A stretch of 64,000 bases of DNA from Physcomitrium patens (taxonomy: Eukaryota > Streptophyta > Bryopsida > Funariales > Funariaceae), in assembly GCF_000002425.4 (NCBI RefSeq), contig NC_037271.1, forward strand, positions 3,807,563 to 3,871,562. Direction: 5' to 3'. Each line of letters opens with the position of its first letter. Position 1 is the stretch's first letter. Position numbers and translations under genes: made by a program. Below, one piece after another: positions 36,945 to 48,750 of the stretch. Under the pieces are notes generated by a model. It searched no databases. It saw only the letters and a program-made list of their open reading frames with translations, and had not been told where the DNA came from.

Positions 36945-39924
36945 TGTCATGTTGTAACATGACTATATGGTGAAAATATAAATGAAAAAGATATTATTGA
37001 TATTTAGTCATCTTGATTGTTAGAAACAGTGGCCAATTCCAGTGCCAATATTCAGGGTCAATTAATGTTACCCCATCGACATCATCGAATCAAGTACCCT
37101 CCGTACCAACGGGACAATCAGGATCATTTTTCAACCCTACATGGAACAAGCCTAGTAGATATATATCGGTGGAGACACCCAATATGCATGATGGAGGTAT
37201 AGGATGATCACTTCGTCATTTTCGTTGCAGACAAATTGGTCATTATGTCAATGAATGTTCCAATCCCAAAGCTAGTGATGATTACGCATTAATGTGAAAG
37301 AATTGTAAGCAGTCGAGGCATACTTATCACTAACATAATGCTCCGTCCAATTTCAATGAACAAGATCAATAGATCCAAAGCTAAGGAAAAATTGAGGAGA
37401 TAAATTAAGGTCTTTAAGATTTTCTAATAAATTGGGTGGAATGAGTTCGAGCCATTCTTATTAGAAGTCGACAAAAAGGAAAAATGAACAATTTAATATT
37501 CAGGTGAGTCTGATGTGAAGGGCCAATTTGACCCAATTACGGGGACATCCAATCAAGGTCCTAGTATGAGCCTCTTATCGAATATGAGACCTGACTTGGT
37601 TGGGCAACCCAATGAGATTCCAAATATGGAGGATTTATTTCTATTTTAAGCTATTCTATTTTCTATGCCGTTTTGGAAAAAACGTCCTTTCGGTGGGAAG
37701 ATCCTCTTAGAGATAGGAATTCTAGAAGCACCGTCGATTGTTCTAATTCGGAATCCAGGGTAGGAAAAAAGGAGACCACATGGAGTTAAAAGGGAAGAGA
37801 GGATAAGGAAAGAGGCATTCGGAGATCAGGACTTTTGGAGTTGGAGAGCTAGCTTCAAGCTCCTTCAAAAAGTGTAGAATTGGGTTTTATAGGGTTTGGG
37901 AGAACTTTGGCAATCGTTGCTAAAAGTCAGTGTTTGTATTGGTGAATTGGATTTTTTTTTTGTAATAAAGTAACGGCTGGTACTCTTGACTATTTTGTGA
38001 AATTGAAAAAACTTCTGCGGTTAAAACTTAAAGGTATCTAGGAGATTGAGTATGCCGAGTGCATGCAAAAAGTTGTGTTAATCTTATGAAACAGCTAGAG
38101 GATATTTGACCATTAGTGTAAAGAGATATCGGAAGTTAACAGATTGGGGTTGTTTAGGATTTCTATAATATCTAGAGATCTATCGACTAGAATAAGCTGA
38201 CTTTTGGCATGGTAAGTTAAGGACTTCTAGACGACAGTTAAATTACATCAGTGTGGATTAACGGCATTTTCTTGCAACCTGTAAGTTAGATTGGATTGAA
38301 ACTTCTTGAATATTTAGAAGGCTTACAAAGACATTGGTGGTAGAAATTTACAACAATCGAACGGTCAGATTGAGAATTACAGCTTGCTGAAGCTCACTGT
38401 CTATAATTAGGATTAAAAATAAAATAAAATAAAAATAAAAATAAAAATGAAATAATAAAATAAAATAAAATAAAATAAAAAATAAAAAATTAACAAATAA
38501 TAAAAGACTTTGTGCTTATAATATCTTGAAGTTATTAAAAATAGTGTTTCTAAGTACTTTGTATTGGGATTAAGCTTTAACATTGAAATTCAAAATAGTT
38601 TGTATTTAGATGTTTGAAACCCACTAGCCTACTTGGATACTTGCAAACATTATTTTATCTTCCACAGCCAAACGCCCGGTGTCATATTACATGCTTTCCT
38701 GCTCGAGAACGCGCTGGACATCTGGTTGTAGAAGGTAGTATGGAGATTCGATAATATTCAAGCAGTCTATCGGTTTTTGACTGTTGGAATATAAACAATT
38801 ACAAGAATATACCGTAAATCTATACGGATGTCCTTCGACTGCTTGTCGAAGTCCTTTTTGCCCCAGCCGATAGGTCTCTAGATGTTACAGAGAACCTCAA
38901 ACAACTCAATCTACTAATCTCCGATATCGCTTTATACTCACGACCTTGTATCCACTGATTGTCTTGTTAGATTAACCCAAAAATTTTCATTCACCCCGCA
39001 TACTCAATCCTATAGACACCTTTTTAATTCTTCAATCACAGACGTAACTTTGATTTCACAAAATAGTCAAGAGTAATCACATCCACTTCATTAAAACCCC
39101 GATTCACCAGTACAACACTGACTTCAGCAACAATTGCCCCAGTCTTCCCAAAATCCTATGAAGAAAAAATTCCAATTCTCTATTTTTTTTCCCTGTCCAA
39201 AGCATGAAGCTAGCTCTCCGATCCTTCTGAAAAACCCTTATTCTCTCTCTTTTCATTTCTTAACCTATCCTCCCTTTTAACCCTAATTCTCCCCTCTTTC
39301 AAACCCTAGCCTCTGAATTTCTTCAATCTTCCGTCTTGGATCCGGAATTGGCTCCGCTGTCAGAGCTTTTTCCTCCGTTTTTTCCTTTAAGAGATCTTTT
39401 TACCGAAAGAATGTTCTCGGAATGGCACAAATGACGGAACAGCCTGAAACAGAATCAAAGCCTCGTAATCGGGACCACATTGAATCGCCCGACCAATTTA
39501 GGTCTCATATTGGCTAAGATGCCCATAGTAAGACCTGGATGTTCCCGTAATTGAATTACATTGGGTTGCCCGACCAAGTTAGGTCTCATATTGAGTAAGA
39601 GGCCCGTAATAGGACCTGGATTGGATGTCTTGAAATTGGATCCAATTGGCTCTTCGAACCAGGCTCACTCCTCGTTGAATTGGTCCTTTCTTTTTCTGCT
39701 GACTCCCGTTATTAGAATCGAATGGAGCATTTCAGTATGCCTCAGCTGACTGTAACGGGGTGACTGGACCTGGCCTCTCAGTATTTGCACTGGAATTGGT
39801 CGTTGCTCCCAATATTTGAGGTAACTGAACATTAATAAAAGTCCCCTCCTTTATATTTTTACGGTATACTCGTGTTACAACACAACACCGGTGCATTCTC
39901 AAGCAAGATAGCATGTAATATGAC
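36945..39924 (+). repeat. E repeat copy 2, split by E copy 3
   Basis: 36945-38680 is an inverted copy of copy 1, starting TGTCATGTTGTAACATGAC with the zinc-knuckle text near 37215-37290. It stops at CCAAACGCCCGGT, and its tail (GCATTCTCAAGCAAGATAGC to TATGAC) appears at 39893-39924, after copy 3. Without copy 3 it is about 1.77 kb. The flanking 5-mers (AACAT, AGTGT) differ by transitions only, so the duplication is uncertain. It sits in D's 3' untranslated region. Confidence 0.72.
38681..39887 (-). repeat. E repeat copy 3 (1.2 kb) nested in copy 2
   Basis: It is flanked by a perfect 5-bp duplication CCGGT (38676-38680 and 39888-39892) that interrupts copy 2's tail. The ends are GTCATATTACATGC and GTTACAACACAACA, the same as in copy 1 allowing for changes. 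It is shorter than the other copies. The perfect duplication and the lower AT bias make it the youngest of the three. Confidence 0.8.
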
Positions 39925-40510
39925 AGTGTTGGCTTCTTCAATCAATGGCATGGGATTATCACCCTTTGGATTGATGACCTTCTCCTCTTTACATCTTCGT
40001 CATCTGCCTAAGTATTCGATGGTTCTCCGTCCAAATGCGCCATCAGATCTTCACTCAACAAAGTCAATTCTCGTACTTGAGACTCACATCAAACAATTTG
40101 GTTGTCGCGCTCCTCCAACATCTTCTGCCATTCTTTTGTCGATTTCAAAGGTATCTCCGAAGGTGTTGTCATTGAAACTGGCATATTGATCTGCACTAAA
40201 TTATTGGCCTCCTTTACTAGTGCAATTAGTTTAGTCTACAACATTGCAACCTCTACTTGCATCCGTTCTTGCAGTTCCTTCCAATCGGTCTCCATCCTTG
40301 CTTTCTTAGATATCATGTTCATCATCTTCTCCTTAACTACAAAAGAAAATATGATGCTTTTCAAGAGCCCCCCTCCTACTTCTTACTATGGTCCAATCAA
40401 TTGGGTCGACTCCTTCTTATTTTCCACGATTCATCATGATGAAATATCCTATCATCATCATTATTTATCCCCTCTCTCTTTTTGGAATAAAAAACTCATC
40501 TCGAATTTAT
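39925..40510 (-). mobile_element. Element D 3' region downstream of the integrase
   Basis: This is GC-richer minus-strand sequence between D's integrase and the E insertion. Its minus-strand translation has charged text (EDVGGARQPN, DGAFGRRTIEYLG). It may be the 3' extra region of Tat-type elements, but no motif is conclusive. The plus-strand open frames here are shadows. Confidence 0.45.
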
Positions 40511-41740
40511 GTATAGTAAAGTTTAAGCCAATTGCCATTGATCCATGTTGTAAATTTAGTACCCATAAAATCTTTCAATTGCACTGAACCATTTGAAAAT
40601 CCGTCAATAACTCGATATGACCGATGCCATCGAACTTGAAATTTTTCTGAAATTTTTTTAAATTGACTATCATAAAGAAGTATCAAATCATTTGGCATAA
40701 AAGCCTTTGGTCTAAGCTTACTATCATAATAAGTCTTCCTTCGTTTTTGTGTAGTTTCTATGATCATTAATGCATTGGCTCTAGTTTCATCAAATTTTTT
40801 TAATTCTTCTAAATGGTGCCGTAATGAATCATGATCTCTCAATCTAGTATCTATGGCAATTCATAAACTTTGGACTTCTAATTCAATAGGTAATATTGCT
40901 TCCTGGCCATAAACCAATTGGAAAGGAGTAGCATTGGTAGTAACTTTATATGCAGTACGCTATACCTATAAAGCTGCAAACAACTTAGTATCCCAAACTG
41001 TTCCCGCTCCTAAAACTGTTTTTGTTATGATTTTACATAAAATTCCATTAGTCTTTTCTACTTGTTCATTGGCTCTAGGGTGATACGGTGTAGTCTTTTG
41101 ATATTTTATCTCGTATTTAGCTGTAAAAGCTTCAATTGTACTATTTATAAAATGAGTTCTTTGATCACTAACTAATTCTTGTGGACAACCGAATCGTGTA
41201 ATAATATTTTCATATAAAAAGATTACTACTGTACTTGCACTATTGGTTTTTGTAGCTATGGCTTCAACCCATTTTATTACATAATCCGTTGCTACTAGTA
41301 TATATCATTTTTGTCCATTTCTCGAGGTTGGTACAATTGGTCCCACAAAATCAATTCCCCATTTTTCAAAAGGTGCTTGAGCTAGAATTGGTACCAATGG
41401 CATTGCTGAAGTTCTAGTAGGTTGACTCGTTCTCTGATATGGGTCACAATGACGAACAAATTGGTGGGCATTTACAAACATTCTTGGCCACAAGTAATCA
41501 TCCTATAAAGCTTTACGAGCCGTGCTGTCTCCCGCAAAATGTCCACCACAACTGTTCAAGTGGCAACCTTCCAATATAGTATGCACTTCAGTTTGATAAA
41601 TACAGTGTCGCAAAACACCATCCTTGCCTTGTTTATATAAAGCTTCACCAATCATCGTATAAGGTGCACATTTTAATATTAAGCGTCGTTTAAGCTTTTC
41701 ATTGAAATTTGATGGAAAGGTTTGAAATGTCAAGTATTGA
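40510..41740 (-). mobile_element. Element D integrase region
   Basis: On the minus strand, the HHCC zinc region (CHLNSCGGHFAGDSTARKAL, then CDPYQRTSQPT) and the core start APFEKWGIDFVGPI lie near 41310-41600. The C-terminal block is near 40500-40840 (LRHHLEELKKFDETRANAL, VRWHRSYRVIDGFSNGSV). There is no chromodomain, as expected for the lineage. It is broken. Confidence 0.85.
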
Positions 41741-43195
41741 ATTATTTCACTCTACTCCAGAGTAATTACATCTACTGCAAATAGTTCCGCATCGGGTAGT
41801 GCATTGTTAATGGGTTCATTATCCAATATATTGGATAACCGAGATAAATCGTCCGCATTGGAATGTGATTTTTCTAGTCTTATCTGAATAATAAAGTCAA
41901 ATTCTTGCAAGAGTAAAATCCATCGTACAATACGACCACTCAATTGAGGCTTATTAATCATATATTTTAAAGCATCATGGTTGACATGGAAAACAAATTT
42001 ATAACTAAGAAGATAATGTCGAAACTTTTGTATGGAATAAATCATCCCCAATGCTTCTCTTTTGGTTGTTGTATAATTTCTTTCAACTGCTACCAATTGA
42101 CGACTTGCATATTAAATAAGATGATCAAAACCCCGGTCATCTTTCTGGCTTAGCACATAACCAATCGTGACATTAGATGCATCCACATAATCTTAGAATG
42201 GTTTTGTCCAACAAGGTGCCACCAATATTGGTACTAAAACCAATTTTTGTTTTAATTTTTTGAATGCAATTATACATTCCTTTGTCCAAAATGGACTGGT
42301 CCCATTGGTTGGTGGTTTCTTCAAGAGATTTGTCAAAAGAAGGCATATGACTGTGAATAGAGAGATAAATCATTGATAATAACTGACATTGCCGACAAAT
42401 ACTCAAACACTCGTAACAGTGTCTGGTTGCTTTAATTCTACTATAATCTTTATTTTATCTGGATTTGTAGCAATGCTTGCCATCGAAACTATATGATCCA
42501 ACAGTTTACTAGAAGGCACACCAAATTGATACTTTTTTGAATTTAAAGAAATTCCATATTTGGCACATTGATTCAAACATTGACTTAGACATTCTAAATG
42601 CCTGGCTCTCGTACTAAATGTACTAAAATCATCTAGAAATATTTCCATTGAAATTCATAGATAATCTTGGAATACTTGCGTTATTATTCTTTGAAATGTA
42701 GCTGGTGCATTACAAAGCCCAAACGACATAATCTTATAGGCAAAGGTCCCCCAATTCGTAGTAAAAGTAGTTTTTAACTGATCTTCTTTTACAATTTTAA
42801 CTTGATTATAACTGGAGAATCCATCAAGAAATGAATAATATTCATGTCCAGTGAGAGCATCCAATATACTATCCGAGAATGGTAAAGGAAAATAATCCTT
42901 CTTGGTAGCCGCATTTAATTTGTGGAAATCTTGATAGATGTGAACTTTTCCATTCTTTTTCGATACCATAATAATTAGTGAAACCCATTCATTGAAAAGA
43001 ACTGGATAGATAAATCCAACCTCTAAGAGTTTATCCAGTTCTTCTTTTACCATAAAAGAGTATTTTGGATTAAGTTGATGTTGCTTTTGGCATACTGGTG
43101 TAGCATTCTCCTTTAATATAATTTGATGCTCACAAACTTCAGCTGGAATTCCTTTCAAATCCGCATATGACCATGTGAAAGCAATTTTATGCATT
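41740..43195 (-). mobile_element. Element D reverse transcriptase and RNase H region
   Basis: On the minus strand the RT reads DLKGIPAEVCEHQI, LDGFSSYNQVKI, FGLCNAPATFQRI and then FLDDFSTFS, in the order of plant Tat/Athila RTs. RNase H follows (NYTTTKREALGMIYSIQKFR, FHVNHDALKYM). It is broken in several places. Confidence 0.88.
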
Positions 43196-44340
43196 AAAAA
43201 TAATCTACCTAAATTTCTTTCTCCTTGCCTTTTATACCGTCGTAAATCTGAATGATTTGGAGAGCCTCCCTACACCTAAATTAATTGGTTGACATCGTGG
43301 AATTTCAGGAGTCTCTAGAATAATGTTCTACTCAATTCTAGAATCTTTCATAAAATCCGACAAATTAAAACTTTCCAAATCCAGTTCTATAATACTAATG
43401 TGATTAACATCTTGTCTATTTATTTAATATGCAATCATATGATCAAATTCATCAATAACATCTGGATGAACTAAGTACTCTCCCGGTCCCCTACTCTGAT
43501 ATTTCATTCTAGTGTGCTCAATAACTTGCCTTGTATCAGCATAAATTGGGTTAGGTACACCAATTTCTTCTTTTGTAGATTCATCTTTACAATCTGATGT
43601 GAATTCTGAACTAACAACTTGAGTTTCTCCATGGTATTGGACAAGGTACATTTGAAGCACAATTTTATCATTACCTTTCCCAATTGTCAATGTACCATGG
43701 CCCTAGTCATTTCGACCTTTAGCTTGATACAACCATGATCACTCCAATAAAATTGGATATGATAATATAGAGCTTCACAATCAAAAAATAATATAATCAA
43801 TTTTGTAGGTAATCTTCACAATTACTATATCAATACTTCATAAAATACCCATAGGTTTAACTCGACTGGAGTCAACCATTCTCAAAACTACTATACTAGG
43901 TAATAAGTGATGCAAACCCAACTCCTCCATTGTAGCGGCATTCATAAGATTTATACTAGATCCTCTATATACTTGCACTCTTGATATAACACTCTATCAA
44001 TTGAGACATCAATCATTGGTATACCTGGATCAAGATTCAAACTTACTTCTCAGATTTCTTTATTTCGAGATCTAGTACAAATTAATGAGGAATTCAAGGT
44101 AGTTCAGCACTCAGGTGCTACTGCCAATAGTTGCTTCATAGAAGTCGTGGGTTGTATGGTGCCCAAATCTTTTAGAATAACATATAATTTTGTATTAGTA
44201 ATAATTTCCAATGTTTATTTCTTCTTCCCAGTCCTAGACACCGATGCAGGTAAATTGGTTTTCTCTATATTGAAAATTGATAAAGCTACTGGAACTGAAT
44301 TTGATGGAGCTTGTAAAATCGATTCTTTCTATGGGTAAGA
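43195..44340 (-). mobile_element. Element D protease and linker region
   Basis: Minus-strand text near 43690-43980 resembles an aspartic protease domain of Tat elements (ELGLHHLLPSIVVLR, then a GRP-like end). The downstream linker contains MTIGKGNDKIVLQMYLVQYH. It is broken. Confidence 0.6.
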
Positions 44341-46280
44341 TTGTTCTCCCAATTGGACTAATATTAGTTCCTTGGAATTCAAACCTTTGAGAGGATCTTT
44401 CAATGAAAAGAATATTTTCTGAAACTGTATAGAGAATGGAACATCTTGAAATGGAACCGAAGCCTCCGTAATTGGTACCTCATTGGGGTGTACAACTAAT
44501 TCACATCATATACATAGTAAGGGGCCCATTTCAGGACCTGGATTGAATGGCCCCATAATTAAATCCAATTGGCCCTTTGCTTCAGGATCATCCAAATATT
44601 AAATTGATCCTTTTTCCTTTCGCTGACTTCTTATATGGACAACTTGAACTACTTCTACCCGATGAACTGGTGATTTTTGTGTTTCGTTATTTTTTTCTTT
44701 TACAATTTACACAGTCGATTGTATCTTCTGATCATGATTATTAGGATTAAATGGAACATTGCATTGATAATAAAAATGACCTGATTGCTTATAATTTCCA
44801 TATATTGGAGCATATTTGTCTATAAACTTTGGATTAGGACATTCACTGGCATAATGACCAATTTATCTACACTGGTAGCAACGTAGTGGTTTTTAATCCA
44901 TACCGTCAAGTACACTTGGAGTCTCCACTGGAATATATCTACTAGGCCGATTTCAGGTAGCCATAGTAAATAATCCTAGCTGACCAGTTGCTACTGGTCA
45001 AGAATTGGACTATTGAGTTGGTATAGTTTGGGGATTATCTCCTTGATTATTTCCACTGTTCTGCATCTTTGTTCCATAAATCAGATTATAATTAGTATTT
45101 TGAAAATTTCCAAAGCCATGATTAGATCAATTTGAGCTATTATTATTCTAACTACTCATATTTTCAATCGGTACTTGATTAATATCCCATTGAGTTGGCT
45201 GTATCATCTGATTATTGAACTGTTGTTGCCTTTGTAAATGCCAACAATTTTAGGTAGGGTGCTTTCTTCTACAAAATATACATTGAATACTCATTTGTCT
45301 AGGTGATGGATATTTCGTATCAAAATGACCTTCTTCCTTATAATTATTACACCATACATTAGGTCTCGTATTAGAAGGCTTATATCGTTTCTTCTTATCT
45401 TTAGCTAAATTCACGGCCAATTCTTCCATCTTCTTTGTTAGATTTAATAACAATGCTTTATTTGGATCTTTAATAATCGCATTTGTGAACAACTTCGATT
45501 GTTGATAGGTTGGCAATGTAAAATAAGGTGTCATTTTTATTGGTGCTATTACTTGGAGTGGTGTAGCATTAATTGATTTTTGCAACATAACATTCTTCAT
45601 GTTGGAGTCAGCCATTTGTGGATAATTATTCATCGACACATTTTTTGATTGTATTTATTGGCTTTTTGAACTTAGAATCATCGTGGCCTCCATTATTAAT
45701 AATTGGTCATAATGACATTCTTCCCACATCTTTGCTCGTGCCAACGATGCCTCTACCGTAGCTGGTCGAGCCTCTTTTACAAACATTTTCAATTGTGGTG
45801 GATGCAAACCATTAATTAATATCGACAATATAAACACATTTGGCATATGATTATTTGACCATTTACGAAGTATATTCGCGACCCGGCTATAATAGAACTC
45901 CAGTGATTCCTCTGCAAACATCTTGCTATTCATAAAACTTTCTCTAAGTCGATCTTTAAATCTAATTGGTTTAAAATGGATTAGGAAGGCATTCTTCAAG
46001 GCCTCCCAATTGGAAAATCTATCCATTGGTTGTCGATTATACCATTCAAAAGCTGTATCTTTTAAAGTTACTGACAACCATCTCAACTAAATGTCTTCAG
46101 TTCTATTATTATTAGCCATGCAAGCTGTCAAGAATTGAGATATATGGTGATCAGGATCAGAGCCCGGCCAACCACTAAAAGTAGGTAATGGTGCCACACT
46201 TGTAGTTCGGTCTCTTACTGCTCCCATTTGTACTGCAATTGGTACTTCTGGTATTCCTGTGGCCATTGGTGTTATCATTA
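44340..46280 (-). mobile_element. Element D gag region
   Basis: On the minus strand, the capsid domain (MRWLSVTLKDTAFEWYNRQP, FSNWEALKNAFLIHFKPIRF) lies near 45900-46090. A zinc knuckle CNNYKEEGHFDTKYP follows near 45310-45350, and a second knuckle-like segment near 44830-44890. The segment 44390-45000 is the part shared with the E repeats. It is broken. Confidence 0.82.
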
Positions 46281-46596
46281 GTCTTCTTGCTATTTGAATT
46301 TGAATTTTTCTGCCTTTGATTTTTCTTGGACCTACAATTCCTTTTTGTCGTTCTCATAGGAGATTTCTTATGCATAATTGCTCCTATCTTTCTTTTCTTT
46401 GTCGATTAATTCTTTGATAATCCTTTCCTTCATGATTATCACTCATAATCTTTCATTTTTATTTAGAAAATCAATACTGCCTTGAATTATAACTCATATA
46501 TTTATAACCCTAAAATTGGTTCTTCTCACGTTCTCATTCAACATATAATTCCATCTCCTATACAATCAATTTCTAACATTTCATATTGTTATCATT

Positions 46597-46614
46597 TTCC
46601 CAGCAATGACGCCA
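46597..46614 (-). other. Element D primer binding site
   Basis: TGGCGTCATTGCTGGGA on the minus strand lies just inside the 5' LTR. It differs by apparent transitions from TGGCGCCGTTGCCGGGGA, the tRNA-Asp type site used by many plant Tat/Athila elements. Confidence 0.65.
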
Positions 46615-46617
46615 AAA

Positions 46618-47313
46618 TGTTGTTCTCGTTGTGTTCACGCTTCAATATACTAAAGCAATTGAACTAATAGAGGTGGGTTTGAACACGGAGAAAGACTGGT
46701 TATATAAATTGGGTCTGTTAGTATCACAATTGATTGTACTCTGGCTATCTGAAATCAATTATCAAACTACAAAATACCAAGGCTTACTACTTCTATCTTA
46801 ATTCAACCCATAATCCATTCTACGACTATCAATTCAACAATACTTCCATATTTTTATCCGTTCATCTCCCACTTACTCTCTTTGTGATTTATATATATTC
46901 AATTACTGATCTCTAGCTTATCTATTGTATTCAATTTCTCAATTCATCACACAAAATTCAATATCTCGGCTTACGACTCTCACAGTCTGGCACTCCAGAC
47001 TAACTTCTTAGTATTCAGAAACTATCCATTACTCATCAACAACAAAGAAATAAAAAGAGGTAGCACCAAGCTTGTCTTGGCTTACAACTCTCACAATCTG
47101 GCCCCGATCTCCTTTTCCTCAACATCTTTATCCTACCAAAAAGATGATCCGTCGGCCAACAAATTCCAAAGGTTATGACCCTTTGAATTCTTAACCATTT
47201 GTTCTACTAACAACCTATTGTTACCAACTAAACTGCCTAACCATCAGTGTAATTCTCAAGGTTATCAATAACCAACTAGTAACTTACCACAAAGTTTATT
47301 TACCTATTCTATA
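46618..47313 (-). repeat. Element D 5' LTR
   Basis: It is an intact LTR of about 696 bp running, on the plus strand, from TGTTGTTCTCGTTG to CCTATTCTATA. It matches the two pieces of the 3' LTR around E copy 1 at about 92 percent by eye. Confidence 0.88.
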
Positions 47314-47700
47314 GTCTCCTATCTTATTTGTAAAGAAAAATGATGGATTATTACAAATTTTTATGAATTATCAAAAGTTCAACAAGATCACCATCAAAAA
47401 TAGGTATCTTCTATCTTTCGTATTAAGATTTTTTGACTAATTTAATCTGATTAAGATCTATATAGAAATAAATTTCTATGGAATATATAATTTGGTAAGC
47501 ATTAAAAAACAATATGAAAAGAAAATAACATTTTGAATGAAGTGTAGGCATTTTGGATATAATGTCATGTCTTTTGGACTCACAAATGCATCAACTATTT
47601 TCCAACATTTAATGAATAATATTTTTCAAGAATTTTTAGATGATTTTGTTGTTTGTTATCTAGATGATAATTTAATCTACTCTAAGAACAAATTGAGAGG
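47314..47700 (+). mobile_element. Remnant F, piece 3 (reverse transcriptase)
   Basis: GTCTCCTATCTTATTTGTAA resumes C's sequence at about 59698. The RT text then continues to the catalytic block near 47610-47690 (LDDFVVCYLDDNLIYSKN). This shows F once ran continuously through the sites of B and D. The match ends near 47700. Confidence 0.75.
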
Positions 47701-48300
47701 CTTGATAATAATATAATTAATTTTGTATCCTTTATTTGTAGACTGAATTTTTATGTACATTATTTACATAATCTACCATCTATTGTTTAGCTTTAATAAA
47801 TTAGCACAAAAATTACTAATTTATTTTATATTTTATTTATTTTATTTTATAAAAGGTGTATAAATATTATATATTCTATATATTATTGACATTATGTTTT
47901 TGAAAATATTAACTTAATTTATATTAATTAGTTTATAAACTTTTATAATATGAATGATTTTTATTCAGTTTTTAATTTTTTTTTCTATGTATCTTGAATT
48001 AAGAATACAATACATATACATTTTTAGAATATCAAAACCAATCTAAAAAGTAAAATGTTTTTAGATTCTCTAAATTTAACATAAATCTGTAATAAATTAC
48101 TGACAATAGTTTTAATTTTATTAAAAAGTTCACAAACACTTTTTACAGAATGTGCAATTCTATTTTTATATAATTTGCCCAAAAACAACTGCAACATAAT
48201 ACAGTATTGATAAAACGATCAAATTCAGAACCTTAAAAGAGTTTTTGAGATTGTTGATAGTAGTAAACTAATCATGTCCAATTTTTTTCAACCTTAGGAG
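47701..48300. other. AT-rich DNA between element F and the host gene
   Basis: No gene, repeat or RNA is recognised. The composition shifts to GC-richer from about 48300. Confidence 0.45.
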
Positions 48301-48750
48301 AATGTTTTCTTATTCAAATTGAAATCATAGTTTAAGAGAAAGGGCTGTGTTAAGAGAACTCTATTTGTGCCACAAATAGAATCCCACTGTTTTGGATGTG
48401 AGCAGAACCTGAAGTTCTAGAATTCAAGCATTTGAATTCACACTTCAAATTTCAAATCAGGGAAATAGTGACATCGAACTTACGATCTAAAGCACAAGTA
48501 GAATATTCTCGTTGTCGCTTTGGTGCTCTATTTGTCACGGACAAGTCCAATACCTCTGTCGCAATTCATGCTGAGAGAAGGGAACGCGGACGAGAACAGG
48601 TGATTTATAACGGTTCTCTTCACTGCGGAACCACGCATAGAGAACGCGAGATTTGAAACACGCGAACGTGGAAGCGGGACCACACCGCGTCGGAAGCGCT
48701 GCATGGAGCCCGCCATCGCCATCTCCTGCTGCAATGACGTCTGAGTGCAC
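48300..48750 (+). promoter_or_regulatory. Likely promoter and 5' UTR of the host gene
   Basis: This is GC-richer unique DNA immediately upstream of the proposed start codon. No clear TATA box is visible. Two short upstream ATGs (48704, and 48734 in another frame) precede the chosen ATG at 48751. Open frames here on either strand carry no motif. The assignment rests on position and composition only. Confidence 0.35.

Larger units (their letters stand above)
34344..47313 (-). mobile_element. Element D: Tat/Athila-like Ty3/gypsy, with nested E repeats
   Basis: Two LTRs of about 700 bp are flanked by near-identical 5-bp duplications (GTCTT and GTCTC). The left one, 34344-36872, is split by an E repeat; the right one is 46618-47313. 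Minus-strand gag, protease, RT/RNase H and integrase lie between. The primer site is of the TGGCGTCATTGCTGGGA type, a form of the tRNA-Asp site common in plant Tat/Athila elements, and the RT wording fits that lineage. The 13-kb span includes about 4.8 kb of later insertions. It has many breaks. LTRs are about 92 percent identical by eye. Confidence 0.88.

Noticed and set aside
34589-39924. E repeats as Helitrons or classical TIR DNA transposons
   Set aside because: There are 5-bp target duplications and no CTRR hairpin end. The inverted similarity is only about 10 bp. An LTR-type origin fits better, although it is not proven.
40102-40587. 161-codon plus-strand open frame
   Set aside because: It is antisense to the integrase and 3' region of element D, and its composition is that of a shadow frame.
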